A stretch of DNA of 64,000 bases from CAYNSB01 sp964399625. Its GTDB lineage: Bacteria; Planctomycetota; Phycisphaerae; Phycisphaerales; UBA1924. Shown here piece after piece: positions 26,660 to 34,440 of this stretch (positions within the stretch are counted from its first letter, which is position 1; each line of letters starts with the position of its first letter). The position numbers were made by a program, and so were the translations under genes. The notes beneath the pieces were generated by a model, which did not search any database, was not told the DNA's origin, and saw nothing but the letters and a program-made list of their open reading frames with translations. Where the stretch lies: positions 24,152 to 88,151 of the forward strand of contig CAYNSB010000008.1 in NCBI GenBank assembly GCA_964399625.1. Reading direction: 5' to 3'.

Positions 26660-27430
26660 TCACTGCTGGCGGATCAGCGTGCCGATCGCCTCGCCCTGGA
26701 TCACCCGCCGGATGTTCCCCGCCCGCTTGAAGTCGAACACCAGCACCGGCAGCGAGTTCTCCTGGCACATCGTCAACGCCGTCATGTCCATCACCTTCAG
26801 GTTCTTCTCGATCGCCTCCGCGAACGTCAGCTGCTCGTACCGCGTCGCCTTGGGGTCCTTCTTCGGGTCGGCCGTGTACACGCCATCGACCTTGGTCGCC
26901 TTCAGCACCACCTGGCACTCAAGCTCCGTCGCACGCAGCGCCGCGCACGTGTCCGTGGAGAAGAACGGATTCCCCGTCCCCGCACCCAGGATCACCACCC
27001 GCCCCTTCTCAAGGTGCCGCACCGCGCGCCCGCGGATGAACGGCTCGGCCACGGACCGGATCTCCAGCGCGGACATTACCCGGGAGTCGATCCCGATCGA
27101 CGTGAGCTTCTCCTTCAAGGCCAGCGCGTTGATGATCGTCCCGAGCATGCCCATGTAGTCCGCGGTCGCGCGATGGATGTGCCCCGCCTCCGCGAGCTGC
27201 GCCCCGCGGATGATGTTCCCGCCGCCCACCACAACCGCGAGCTGCGCGCCCGTCTGCGCTCCCGCCTTCACCTCGCTCGCGATCACGTCGAGCTCGTGCC
27301 CATCCACACCAAACCCGCCCGCGGCACAGAACGCCTCGCCGCTCAGTTTCAGCAGCACCCGCGAGAATCGCGGGCGCTCGGTATTTGTGCGGGCCTTGGG
27401 TGCGCTGGCGGGTGTGCTCGGGGTCGGCAT
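26660..27430 (-). CDS. pyrH: Uridylate kinase
   Basis: UMP kinase (UMP + ATP to UDP + ADP) in pyrimidine synthesis. RVLLKLSGEAF, VVVGGGNIIRG, GTGNPFFSTDTCAALRATE and KVDGVYTADPKKDP are diagnostic of the amino-acid-kinase-fold PyrH. From ATG 27430 it has 256 residues, with about 20 non-conserved residues before the core. ATG 27445 is an equal alternative, since neither has a strong ribosome site. pyrH precedes frr by about 80 bases, likely one transcript. A 293-base gap separates it from the divergent VWA operon. Confidence 0.96.
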   Translation of the reverse strand: MPTPSTPASAPKARTNTERPRFSRVLLKLSGEAFCAAGGFGVDGHELDVIASEVKAGAQTGAQLAVVVGGGNIIRGAQLAEAGHIHRATADYMGMLGTIINALALKEKLTSIGIDSRVMSALEIRSVAEPFIRGRAVRHLEKGRVVILGAGTGNPFFSTDTCAALRATELECQVVLKATKVDGVYTADPKKDPKATRYEQLTFAEAIEKNLKVMDMTALTMCQENSLPVLVFDFKRAGNIRRVIQGEAIGTLIRQQ

Positions 27431-27723
27431 CGTTGGAGTTCCCATGAGGCGCACGGACCCGGCGCTCAAAGACGCCCGGCCCATCCGGTCCGCGATTGAA
27501 GCGGCTCCGGACGCTCCCGTCCACCGCCCATGGCGATCTCATTCATCACGATCGCGACCTCCCGCACGCCTCGGGTGCAACTCTTCATCGCCCCGCCAGT
27601 ACAGACCAATACAGAGGTCGACCGAAGGTCAGGCAGTGCGCGCGACCGCGCCGCGGATCGACCCAGCCCCAGAAGGCCCGCGCGCTCTCCCGATCTCGCG
27701 ACACACGTCGTTCCATCGGTACC

Positions 27724-28797
27724 ATGCCACGGATGTCCCAATCGCCCGTCCACGAATGGCCCCCGCTCGCGACGGCGGCCGCACGCGCCGTGGACCTCGA
27801 GCAGTCCGAGTCACTGCCCGCGTGGTACCGCGCTCTCCCGCCGCGACTGCGCCGCCTCGCGCCCCCGCTCACCCTCGCCGGCCTCGCCATCTCCCTGCTC
27901 GTCCATCTCGCGTTCCTGCTGCTCGCCGCGATCTGGCTCGTCGGCGGTGGGGGAGGCGGCGGCGACGCGGGCGGGTCCGGAGGCTCGGGCGGCATCGTCG
28001 GCGTCGCAACGATGACAGAGCAGGAACTCGCCTCCGTCGCCGGCGGGGCCCTGGAAGATGTCGCCCCCTCCGTCGCGGACACCTCCGCCGGAGCCGTCAA
28101 CACGGGCCCGGCCGAGTTGCCCGTCGAGACCGCGTCCATCGGCGGCGTGAGCTCGCTCTCAGGCGCGTCGGGCGAAGGGCTGGGCGGCCTTGGCGAGGGC
28201 TACGGCGCGGGCGACATCGGCTCGGGACAAGGCATCGGCACGGGCGGCTCGGGCGGCGGCGGCGCCAGCTTCTTCGGCGTCGAGGCCCGCGGCAACCGCT
28301 TCGCCTACATCTGCGATGTCTCGGGCTCCATGGACCTGGGCGTGGGAGGCGACGGACAAACCCGCCGCATCGATCTTCTCAAGGCCGAACTCGATCGATC
28401 CATCCGCGGCCTGCTGGAGGCGAGCCGCTTCAACGTGGTCTTCTTCAGCACCGGGTCGGTCGCCATGGGCGATCGCCGCGATTGGATGAACGCGACAGAC
28501 CCCAACAAGAAGTGGGCGCGGGAGATGATCCAGAAGATCCGCGCCGATGGCGCCACCGAACCCCTGCCCGCCTTCAAGCTCGTCTTCACGCTCCGCCCGC
28601 GCCCCGACGCGATCTACTTCATGACCGACGGCGAGTTCGACGAAGCGAACATCGCCGAGATCGCCCGCCTCAACGCCGAGTACCGCATCCCCATCCATTG
28701 CATCTCGCTCATCTCGCGCGAGGGCGAGCCACTCCTCAAGAAGATCGCCGATCAGTCGGGCGGCTCGTACAAGCACTTCGCGGGGCCCGGCGGATGA
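27724..28797 (+). CDS. Membrane-anchored VWA-domain protein, first gene of the ExbBD cluster
   Basis: The 357-residue protein has a cytoplasmic N-terminus, one membrane segment at about 49-73, a long Gly/Ser-rich linker (74-180) and a von Willebrand A domain from about 190. The metal-ion adhesion site is intact: DVSGSMD (D198) and TDGEFD (about 301-306). The domain would face the periplasm and bind a protein ligand. ATG 27733 is an alternative start. The stop overlaps the next gene's ATG by 4 bases (ATGA). VWA proteins usually work with ATPases or surface partners; here the context is a proton-channel operon. Confidence 0.85.
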   Translation: MPRMSQSPVHEWPPLATAAARAVDLEQSESLPAWYRALPPRLRRLAPPLTLAGLAISLLVHLAFLLLAAIWLVGGGGGGGDAGGSGGSGGIVGVATMTEQELASVAGGALEDVAPSVADTSAGAVNTGPAELPVETASIGGVSSLSGASGEGLGGLGEGYGAGDIGSGQGIGTGGSGGGGASFFGVEARGNRFAYICDVSGSMDLGVGGDGQTRRIDLLKAELDRSIRGLLEASRFNVVFFSTGSVAMGDRRDWMNATDPNKKWAREMIQKIRADGATEPLPAFKLVFTLRPRPDAIYFMTDGEFDEANIAEIARLNAEYRIPIHCISLISREGEPLLKKIADQSGGSYKHFAGPGG

Positions 28798-30047
28798 TCC
28801 CCCTCGCGCTCATCTCCGCCATCCTCTCAGCCCCGGACCCCGTGCTGCGACTTCGCGGGGGCGAGGACGTGCCGTCGGGACTTGTCGCCGTCGCCGTGGG
28901 CGATGCGGGTGTCCTGCTCGGCCCCAGCGAGCAGAACGACCCCGCCGAAATCGGCAAAGGACGCCAGCCGGTCGTGAAGAACGTGCTCACCTGGGACCGC
29001 GTCGCTCGTGTCTCGGGCTGGCTGGAGGACCCCGCCAAGCCGTACACGCACAACGCGGAACAGGCCTGGCGCGCCCGCACGCGCCTGGAGCGCGGCGACT
29101 GGGTCTCCGCCGAACCATTGCTCGACGCGCTCTTCGAGAGCGCCCGCCGCAAGCCCGGGCCCAGCGCCGCCGTCATCGACGAAGCCCTCGCCCGCGCCCG
29201 CGTCCGCCGGGGGGCGCACGTGCTCGCGGTGGAACCCTTCCTCGCCTTCCTCCAAAGCTCATCGACCTCCGCCCCGCCCGCAATGCACGCGAATTGGGCG
29301 AGCGAGGCGGGCCTGGGCGTCCTCGTCGATCCCACCACGCAGCTCGCCCCCGCGCTGCCGCCCATCTGGGTGCGCCTGCCCGCAGTGGAAGCAATGGCCA
29401 GCGCCGGCACGCTCGCCGCAGGCTGGGACTCCGCCACGACGGGCGCGCCCCTCTCGCGCGTCACCATGCTCGCGATGCTGTACCTGGAGAGCGCCAAGTT
29501 CGAGGCGGACATGCCCGCCTCGCTCCCGCCCATCAAGCCCGCGGACCCGGGCGTGCAGCTCATGCACGAGGTCGTCGCCGCGCGCATCGGAACATCCGAG
29601 CAGCGCGCCGCCGCGCGAAAGCTCCTCCGCGATCGCATCCGCGCCGCCGAATCAACGCCCGCCCCATCCCAGAATTCCGAGGACGCCGCTCCGATCATCC
29701 CCCCGTGGACCGAGGCCTGGGCCCGTGTCGCGCTCGGGCGATCGCTCGTGCGCGAGCCGGGCCTCGACGATCGCCAGGCGGGGATCCTGCAACTGCTGCA
29801 CGTGCCCGCCCGCTTCGCGCGCTCCCAGCCCTACCTCGCCGGTCTCGCGCTCGCCGAGGCGTCGCTCGCGCTTCGCTCCATGGGCGATGCCGCCGGCGCC
29901 GATGAGCTCGCCCGCGAGCTCGTCCGCCAGTTCCCCTCCCATCCGATCCTCGATTGGCCGCCGATCCGCGACACCATCCCCGCCAATCCACCCCCATCGT
30001 CGTCGCCCACGCCGGCCAACGATGCTCCCGCTCCACAGACTCCCTGA
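28794..30047 (+). CDS. Hypothetical helical-repeat protein of the ExbBD cluster
   Basis: This protein has 417 residues. The first 15 residues are a short hydrophobic start (MIPLALISAILSAPD) that could act as a signal. The rest is Ala/Leu/Arg-rich helical sequence with TPR-like spacing (QAWRARTRLERGDWVSAEPLL, LALAEASLALRSMGDAAGA) and a Pro/Ser-rich tail. No catalytic motif was seen. It overlaps the VWA gene by 4 bases and is followed 13 bases later by exbB, so it belongs to that operon. Confidence 0.75.
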   Translation: MIPLALISAILSAPDPVLRLRGGEDVPSGLVAVAVGDAGVLLGPSEQNDPAEIGKGRQPVVKNVLTWDRVARVSGWLEDPAKPYTHNAEQAWRARTRLERGDWVSAEPLLDALFESARRKPGPSAAVIDEALARARVRRGAHVLAVEPFLAFLQSSSTSAPPAMHANWASEAGLGVLVDPTTQLAPALPPIWVRLPAVEAMASAGTLAAGWDSATTGAPLSRVTMLAMLYLESAKFEADMPASLPPIKPADPGVQLMHEVVAARIGTSEQRAAARKLLRDRIRAAESTPAPSQNSEDAAPIIPPWTEAWARVALGRSLVREPGLDDRQAGILQLLHVPARFARSQPYLAGLALAEASLALRSMGDAAGADELARELVRQFPSHPILDWPPIRDTIPANPPPSSSPTPANDAPAPQTP

Positions 30048-30060
30048 AAGGCTCACGCCG

Positions 30061-30840
30061 ATGCCCATCGATCCGTTGCTGACCCTGGCCCAGGCCGCCG
30101 GCGCTGCGCCAGCCGCGAGCCCAAGCAAAGCGCTCCCGTCACTCAGCCTTCTCGACTACATCCAGCAGGGCGGCATCATCAGCTACGTCCTCGTGCTGAT
30201 CTCCTTCATCGCCGTCGGAATCATGATCCGCAACATGCTGCTCTTCAGGCGTCAGCGACTCGCCCCGCCCGACACCGTCATCCGTCTCAGCGAGCTCCTC
30301 GGCGAGAACGACCTCGCCGGCGCCGCGGCCTATTGCAACGCCCAGGCGAACTCCAGCTTCCTCACCCGAGTCTTCTCCGCAGCTCTCCAGCGTTGCGCCC
30401 GCTCCCCGTTCGGCTTCCTCGAAGTCCGCACGGCCCTGGAAGAAGCCGGTGCCCGCGAGGCCGATCGACTCCACCGCGCCAACGACCCGCTGGGCATCAT
30501 CGCCGCCATCGGACCCATGCTCGGGCTGCTGGGCACCGTCATCGGCATGATCGGCGCCTTCATGACCATCGGCACGCTCGAAGGCTCCGCCCGCTCGGCC
30601 AAGCTCGCCGAGTTCATGTCGCTCGCCCTCGTCAACACCGCCGAGGGCCTCATCGTCGCCATCCCGTGCACCATCGCGTTCTCGCTCTTCCGCCGGCGCG
30701 TGGACGCCCTCCTCACGGACATGGGCGAACTGATCGAGGACCTGGCCAACCGCCTGCAGCACAGCTCCGAGGCCGACCGCACCAAACGCCCGCAGCCCGC
30801 CGCACCCGCCGCCCCCCGCGCCCCAGCCCGGACCGCCTGA
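30061..30840 (+). CDS. MotA/TolQ/ExbB proton channel protein
   Basis: The 259-residue protein has three membrane segments, at about 35-57, 148-172 and 190-212. ANDPLGIIAAIGPMLGLLGTVIGMIGAFMTIG is the ExbB/TolQ core, with the conserved Thr-rich third segment (ALVNTAEGLIVAIPCTIAFSLF). With ExbD it forms a proton channel that powers envelope machines of the TonB, Tol, Mot and Agl types. The N-terminal 30 residues are hydrophobic and Ala/Pro-rich. It lies between the helical-repeat gene and two exbD genes. No tonB gene is adjacent. Confidence 0.95.
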   Translation: MPIDPLLTLAQAAGAAPAASPSKALPSLSLLDYIQQGGIISYVLVLISFIAVGIMIRNMLLFRRQRLAPPDTVIRLSELLGENDLAGAAAYCNAQANSSFLTRVFSAALQRCARSPFGFLEVRTALEEAGAREADRLHRANDPLGIIAAIGPMLGLLGTVIGMIGAFMTIGTLEGSARSAKLAEFMSLALVNTAEGLIVAIPCTIAFSLFRRRVDALLTDMGELIEDLANRLQHSSEADRTKRPQPAAPAAPRAPARTA

Positions 30841-30846
30841 ATCGCC

Positions 30847-31287
30847 ATGAAGTTCGGCCGATCCCGCCAACCCCACGAGGCCTCGTTCGATCTCACCCCG
30901 ATGATCGACGTCGTCCTCCTGCTCATCATCTTCTTCACGATGACCTCGCAGTTCGCACGCACCGAGCAGAAGATGCTCGACCTGCCCAAGCAGCCGGGCG
31001 ATCCCACGCGTGCGGCCCTGCCCGCCGCCCTCTTCATCGATGTCGACGCCCAGGGCGGGCTCTCGGTGCTGGGCGTGAGCAAGTCGCTCACGGAGATGAC
31101 CAAGCTCGCCTCGGACGAGGCCCTCCGCCTGGGCGATGGGCTGGATGTCGTCGTGCGTGCCGACCGCGCGTGCGCCGCCAGGCACGTCAACGCCCTCGCC
31201 AGCGCGCTGGCCAACGTCGGCATCCGCCACTGGAAGCTCGCCACCGCCGTCGATGGCCGCTCGCCCTCGGAAGGGAGGGCGCCATGA
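30847..31287 (+). CDS. ExbD/TolR protein 1
   Basis: The 146-residue protein has one membrane segment (19-36), FDLTPMIDVVLLLIIFF, carrying the conserved proton-binding Asp (D21), and a periplasmic domain to the end. It follows exbB by 6 bases and overlaps the next exbD by 4 bases (ATGA). It is half of a paired ExbD set. Confidence 0.94.
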   Translation: MKFGRSRQPHEASFDLTPMIDVVLLLIIFFTMTSQFARTEQKMLDLPKQPGDPTRAALPAALFIDVDAQGGLSVLGVSKSLTEMTKLASDEALRLGDGLDVVVRADRACAARHVNALASALANVGIRHWKLATAVDGRSPSEGRAP

Positions 31288-31706
31288 AACTCGTCCGCGC
31301 CGAGGACACGCGCTTCCAGCTCGACAAGGTCCGCCTCCCGCTGGTCGCCCTCATCGATGTCGTGCTCTTCCTCCTCATGTACTTCGTCATCGCCGGCACC
31401 CTCGCCGCCGAGGAGTCGCAGCTCGCCACATCGCTCAAGACCGATCGCAAGAGCGCCTCGCAAGGCTCGGACCTGCAGCCGCTCGTGCTCAACGTCGAAG
31501 CCGCGGGCGCGTCCCATCGCTTCCGTCTGGGCGAACGCTCCGTCACCGATCAAGCCTCGCTCACCGCGCTGCTCAAGCAACTGCCCAAGCAGGAGGGCAT
31601 CGTCGTTCGCGTGTCCGACGCCGTGTCGATGGACGCCGTCGCCAGCGCCCACCAGGCAATCAACGACGCGGGCTTCTCCAAGGTGAGCTATGTGCCGAGC
31701 AAGTGA
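31284..31706 (+). CDS. ExbD/TolR protein 2
   Basis: The 140-residue protein has LPLVALIDVVLFLLMYFVI with Asp at position 25, and a periplasmic ExbD-like domain (IVVRVSDAVSMDAVASAHQAI). It is clearly diverged from the first ExbD, so the pair are probably non-identical subunits, as in TolR-like AglQ and AglS of Myxococcus. It overlaps the next gene by 17 bases. Confidence 0.93.
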   Translation: MKLVRAEDTRFQLDKVRLPLVALIDVVLFLLMYFVIAGTLAAEESQLATSLKTDRKSASQGSDLQPLVLNVEAAGASHRFRLGERSVTDQASLTALLKQLPKQEGIVVRVSDAVSMDAVASAHQAINDAGFSKVSYVPSK

Positions 31707-34440
31707 GCGCGCCATCGCGCTGATCGCGCTCGTGTGCGCGGCAGGCCTCGCCCACGCCCAGCCGCCCGAGCCGACGCCAACCCCCACGGGCAAAGCCTCG
31801 CAGGAGTCCGGCCCTCCAGCCCAAGCCGCGCTGGAGCAGTACCTCGCCGAACACGGGCTCAAGCGCCTGCTCGCGGCGCACCTCGCCGGGCAGCTCAAGA
31901 CCGCCGATCCCGTCGAGCGCGCCCGCCTCGCCGATCGTCTCTCGCGCGTGCAGGTCCAGCTCTTCGACGAGGCCAAGACCCCCGAGCAGGAGGCCCAGTG
32001 GGAGCGCCGCTCCCAGGAAATCCTCGCGCTGATGCCCGAGTCCGACACGATCGAGCTCCGCCTCAGCCTCGCCAAGGTCCGCTACCGCCGCGCCGAGGCG
32101 ATCGCCGAGCGTCACCTGCTCCGCCTCGCGACCCCCGAGGAACGCCAGAAGGCCGAGGGAGAACTCCGCCAGCTCGCGGGCGTCTTCGCCGAGATCGGGA
32201 CCAAGTCCGCCCGCTCCGCCGAATCGCTCAGCAAGCGCGAAGAGTCCGCGCGCGATGAGGACCTCAACGCCGTTCGCGCGCTGCGGGATCAGGCGTACCA
32301 GGCCCGATCCGCGGGCATGTACTTCGCCGGATGGTCCAGCCTCTACGTCGCGCTCCTCACCGGGCAGAAGGCCGCCTGCGAAGAAGCCCTCGTCCATTTC
32401 GGCTGGGTGCTCAACGCGCCGCCCAACCGCCCCGCGACCGTCGATCGTGTCTCGGAGGAACTCCTCAAGTTCGATCACGTCGCGCGCGCGGCCCTGGCCT
32501 GCGCGCTCGCCGAAGCGACCCGCGGCCGCGACGACGCCGCGATCCGATGGCTCGACCTCGTCCAATCCTCCCCGGACCTCTCCGCCGAAGTCGGCGCGCA
32601 GGTCTGGCCACGCCGGATGATGGTCCTCGCCGCGTCCAAGCGCTGGGCCGACCTGGAGTTCCTGCTCAATCGCAAGCGCGAGATCACGGGCAAGCGTGCC
32701 GCCAAGCCGTTGCCGGTCCTCGAGGCCCGCCTCCTCGCCGTCCTCACGCTCGAGGCCCTGCAGGACCCGAAGATCGCGCCGCAGGCGCGCCCCCTCGTGC
32801 AGTCCCTCGCCGATGTGGCCCTCGCCGATCTCATCTCCGCGGGCGAACTCCGCCACGTCACGGACCTCGTCTCCCGCTACGGCGCGATCTCGCTCCCGGG
32901 CGATGGGTTCCTCCCGCACTACGTCAAGGGTCTGCAGTCCTACGAGCAGTGCCGCGCCGCCCACGCCCAGAGCAAAGCGCCCGTGGAGGACCCCACGCCC
33001 GACGGAACGCTCGCCAACAAGTACCGCGACGCCGCCATCGCTCTCCGTCTCGCCGCCGATGCGAGCGACGCCGAGCGATTCCCGTCGGAACGCTCCAACG
33101 CAGCGCTCACCGCCGGGCTCGCCCTGTACTTCGCCGGCGACCTCGAGGCCGCCGCCGACCGACTCGAACGCGCCCACCTCGACGCCGCCCAGGGCAAGCA
33201 GGGCGAGGACGCGCTCTGGATGGCAGTCGTCGCCCTGGACAAAGCCGTCCGCGCCGGCAAAACCGCCCAGAAGGACCGCATGGTCCGCCTCGCGACGCTC
33301 TTCCTCCAGAACTATCCGCGCACGGACCGCGCCGTGAACCTGCTCCTCTCACAGTCCGCCGGCGGCGCCGTGAGCGAAGACAAGGCCGTCGAGATCCTCC
33401 TCGCCATCGAGCCCACCTCCCCCCTGCGGGAGCGCGCCCGACGCCACGCCGCCAACATCCTCTACTCGCTCTTTACAAGGGCGCGCGATCCGGCCACCAG
33501 GGATGCGCCCCAGGTGAGCGCCCGCGAGTTTGCCGCCTCCCGCTTCCTGGGCGTCGCCGACGAGGTCCTCCAGATCGAGCGGCGCCTCGCCACCGAGGGC
33601 AAGAGCGAGCAGAGCGCCGAGGCCCTGGGCGCCGCTGTCGTCCGCCTCCGCCAGATCCTGGATGCCTCGCTCGCGCTGCCCGCCCCGGACACGGAGCGCG
33701 CCGCACGCGCGCTCGACGTGATCGACGGCCTCGCCCGCTCGGGCAGCGTCGACCTGCGAAACGTCGAGGGAGAGATCGCCTTCCGCCGCGTGCAGCTCGC
33801 CCTCGCCAAGAACGACGCACAGGCCCTCACCAAGGCGCTCGATCGTCTCCGTGCCGCGGGAGGTCCGTACGCCCAGCGCGTCGATCGCCTGATGTACAAC
33901 CGCGCGATCGCGGCGTGCAATCAACCCAATCCGCCCGAGGCGTCACTCCGCGATGTCGTCGCCTTCGGCTCCCGACTCATCGACCAGGCCGGCGCCGACG
34001 GCACCCCCGCGAGCGACCCCCGCGTCCTCCCCATCGCCAACGCCGTCGCGGACGCCGCCGCCCGTCTCTGGGCCAGCACCAGCGACACCGCCATGCGCGA
34101 CCGAGCGTTGGACATCGATCGAAAGCTCGTCGCGCTCGAAGCTCCCCCCGCCGTCGCGCTCCGCAGGTTCGCCGAACTCGCAGAGCCCGCGGGCGATGCC
34201 AAGGGCGCGCTCGACGCCTGGCGACGCTTGATGGCCGCCTCCGATCCGGCCTCCGCTTCCTGGCTCGAGGCCCGCTACCACACCATCCGCCTTCTGGCCC
34301 GCACGGACCCGGCCCGCGCGCGCGAGGCCATGAACCAGTTCAAGCTCCTCCGCCCCGACTTCGGGCCCAAGCCCTGGGGCGATCGGCTCCGCGAACTCGA
34401 CAAGCAACTCGGCCCGTCCCCGTCGGAGCCACCCCGGTGA
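31690..34440 (+). CDS. Large periplasmic helical-repeat (TPR-like) protein of the ExbBD cluster
   Basis: This 916-residue protein has a signal sequence (about 1-24, AGLAHAQ). The body is Ala/Leu/Glu/Arg-rich helices with a TPR-like rhythm, for example NAALTAGLALYFAGDLEAAAD. No enzymatic motif was seen. ATG 31690 is preceded by AAGGTGAG and lies inside the end of exbD2. The stop overlaps the next GTG by 4 bases. Its size and helical build suggest a periplasmic scaffold driven by, or linked to, the proton channel. This role is inferred from context only. Confidence 0.82.
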   Translation: MCRASERAIALIALVCAAGLAHAQPPEPTPTPTGKASQESGPPAQAALEQYLAEHGLKRLLAAHLAGQLKTADPVERARLADRLSRVQVQLFDEAKTPEQEAQWERRSQEILALMPESDTIELRLSLAKVRYRRAEAIAERHLLRLATPEERQKAEGELRQLAGVFAEIGTKSARSAESLSKREESARDEDLNAVRALRDQAYQARSAGMYFAGWSSLYVALLTGQKAACEEALVHFGWVLNAPPNRPATVDRVSEELLKFDHVARAALACALAEATRGRDDAAIRWLDLVQSSPDLSAEVGAQVWPRRMMVLAASKRWADLEFLLNRKREITGKRAAKPLPVLEARLLAVLTLEALQDPKIAPQARPLVQSLADVALADLISAGELRHVTDLVSRYGAISLPGDGFLPHYVKGLQSYEQCRAAHAQSKAPVEDPTPDGTLANKYRDAAIALRLAADASDAERFPSERSNAALTAGLALYFAGDLEAAADRLERAHLDAAQGKQGEDALWMAVVALDKAVRAGKTAQKDRMVRLATLFLQNYPRTDRAVNLLLSQSAGGAVSEDKAVEILLAIEPTSPLRERARRHAANILYSLFTRARDPATRDAPQVSAREFAASRFLGVADEVLQIERRLATEGKSEQSAEALGAAVVRLRQILDASLALPAPDTERAARALDVIDGLARSGSVDLRNVEGEIAFRRVQLALAKNDAQALTKALDRLRAAGGPYAQRVDRLMYNRAIAACNQPNPPEASLRDVVAFGSRLIDQAGADGTPASDPRVLPIANAVADAAARLWASTSDTAMRDRALDIDRKLVALEAPPAVALRRFAELAEPAGDAKGALDAWRRLMAASDPASASWLEARYHTIRLLARTDPARAREAMNQFKLLRPDFGPKPWGDRLRELDKQLGPSPSEPPR

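Noticed and set aside
32331..34436. Long plus-strand frame running upstream of the 951-residue protein
   Set aside because: It overlaps the 916-residue protein in another frame and has Arg/Pro-rich low-complexity sequence. The GTG at 34437, overlapping the previous stop, is the better start.
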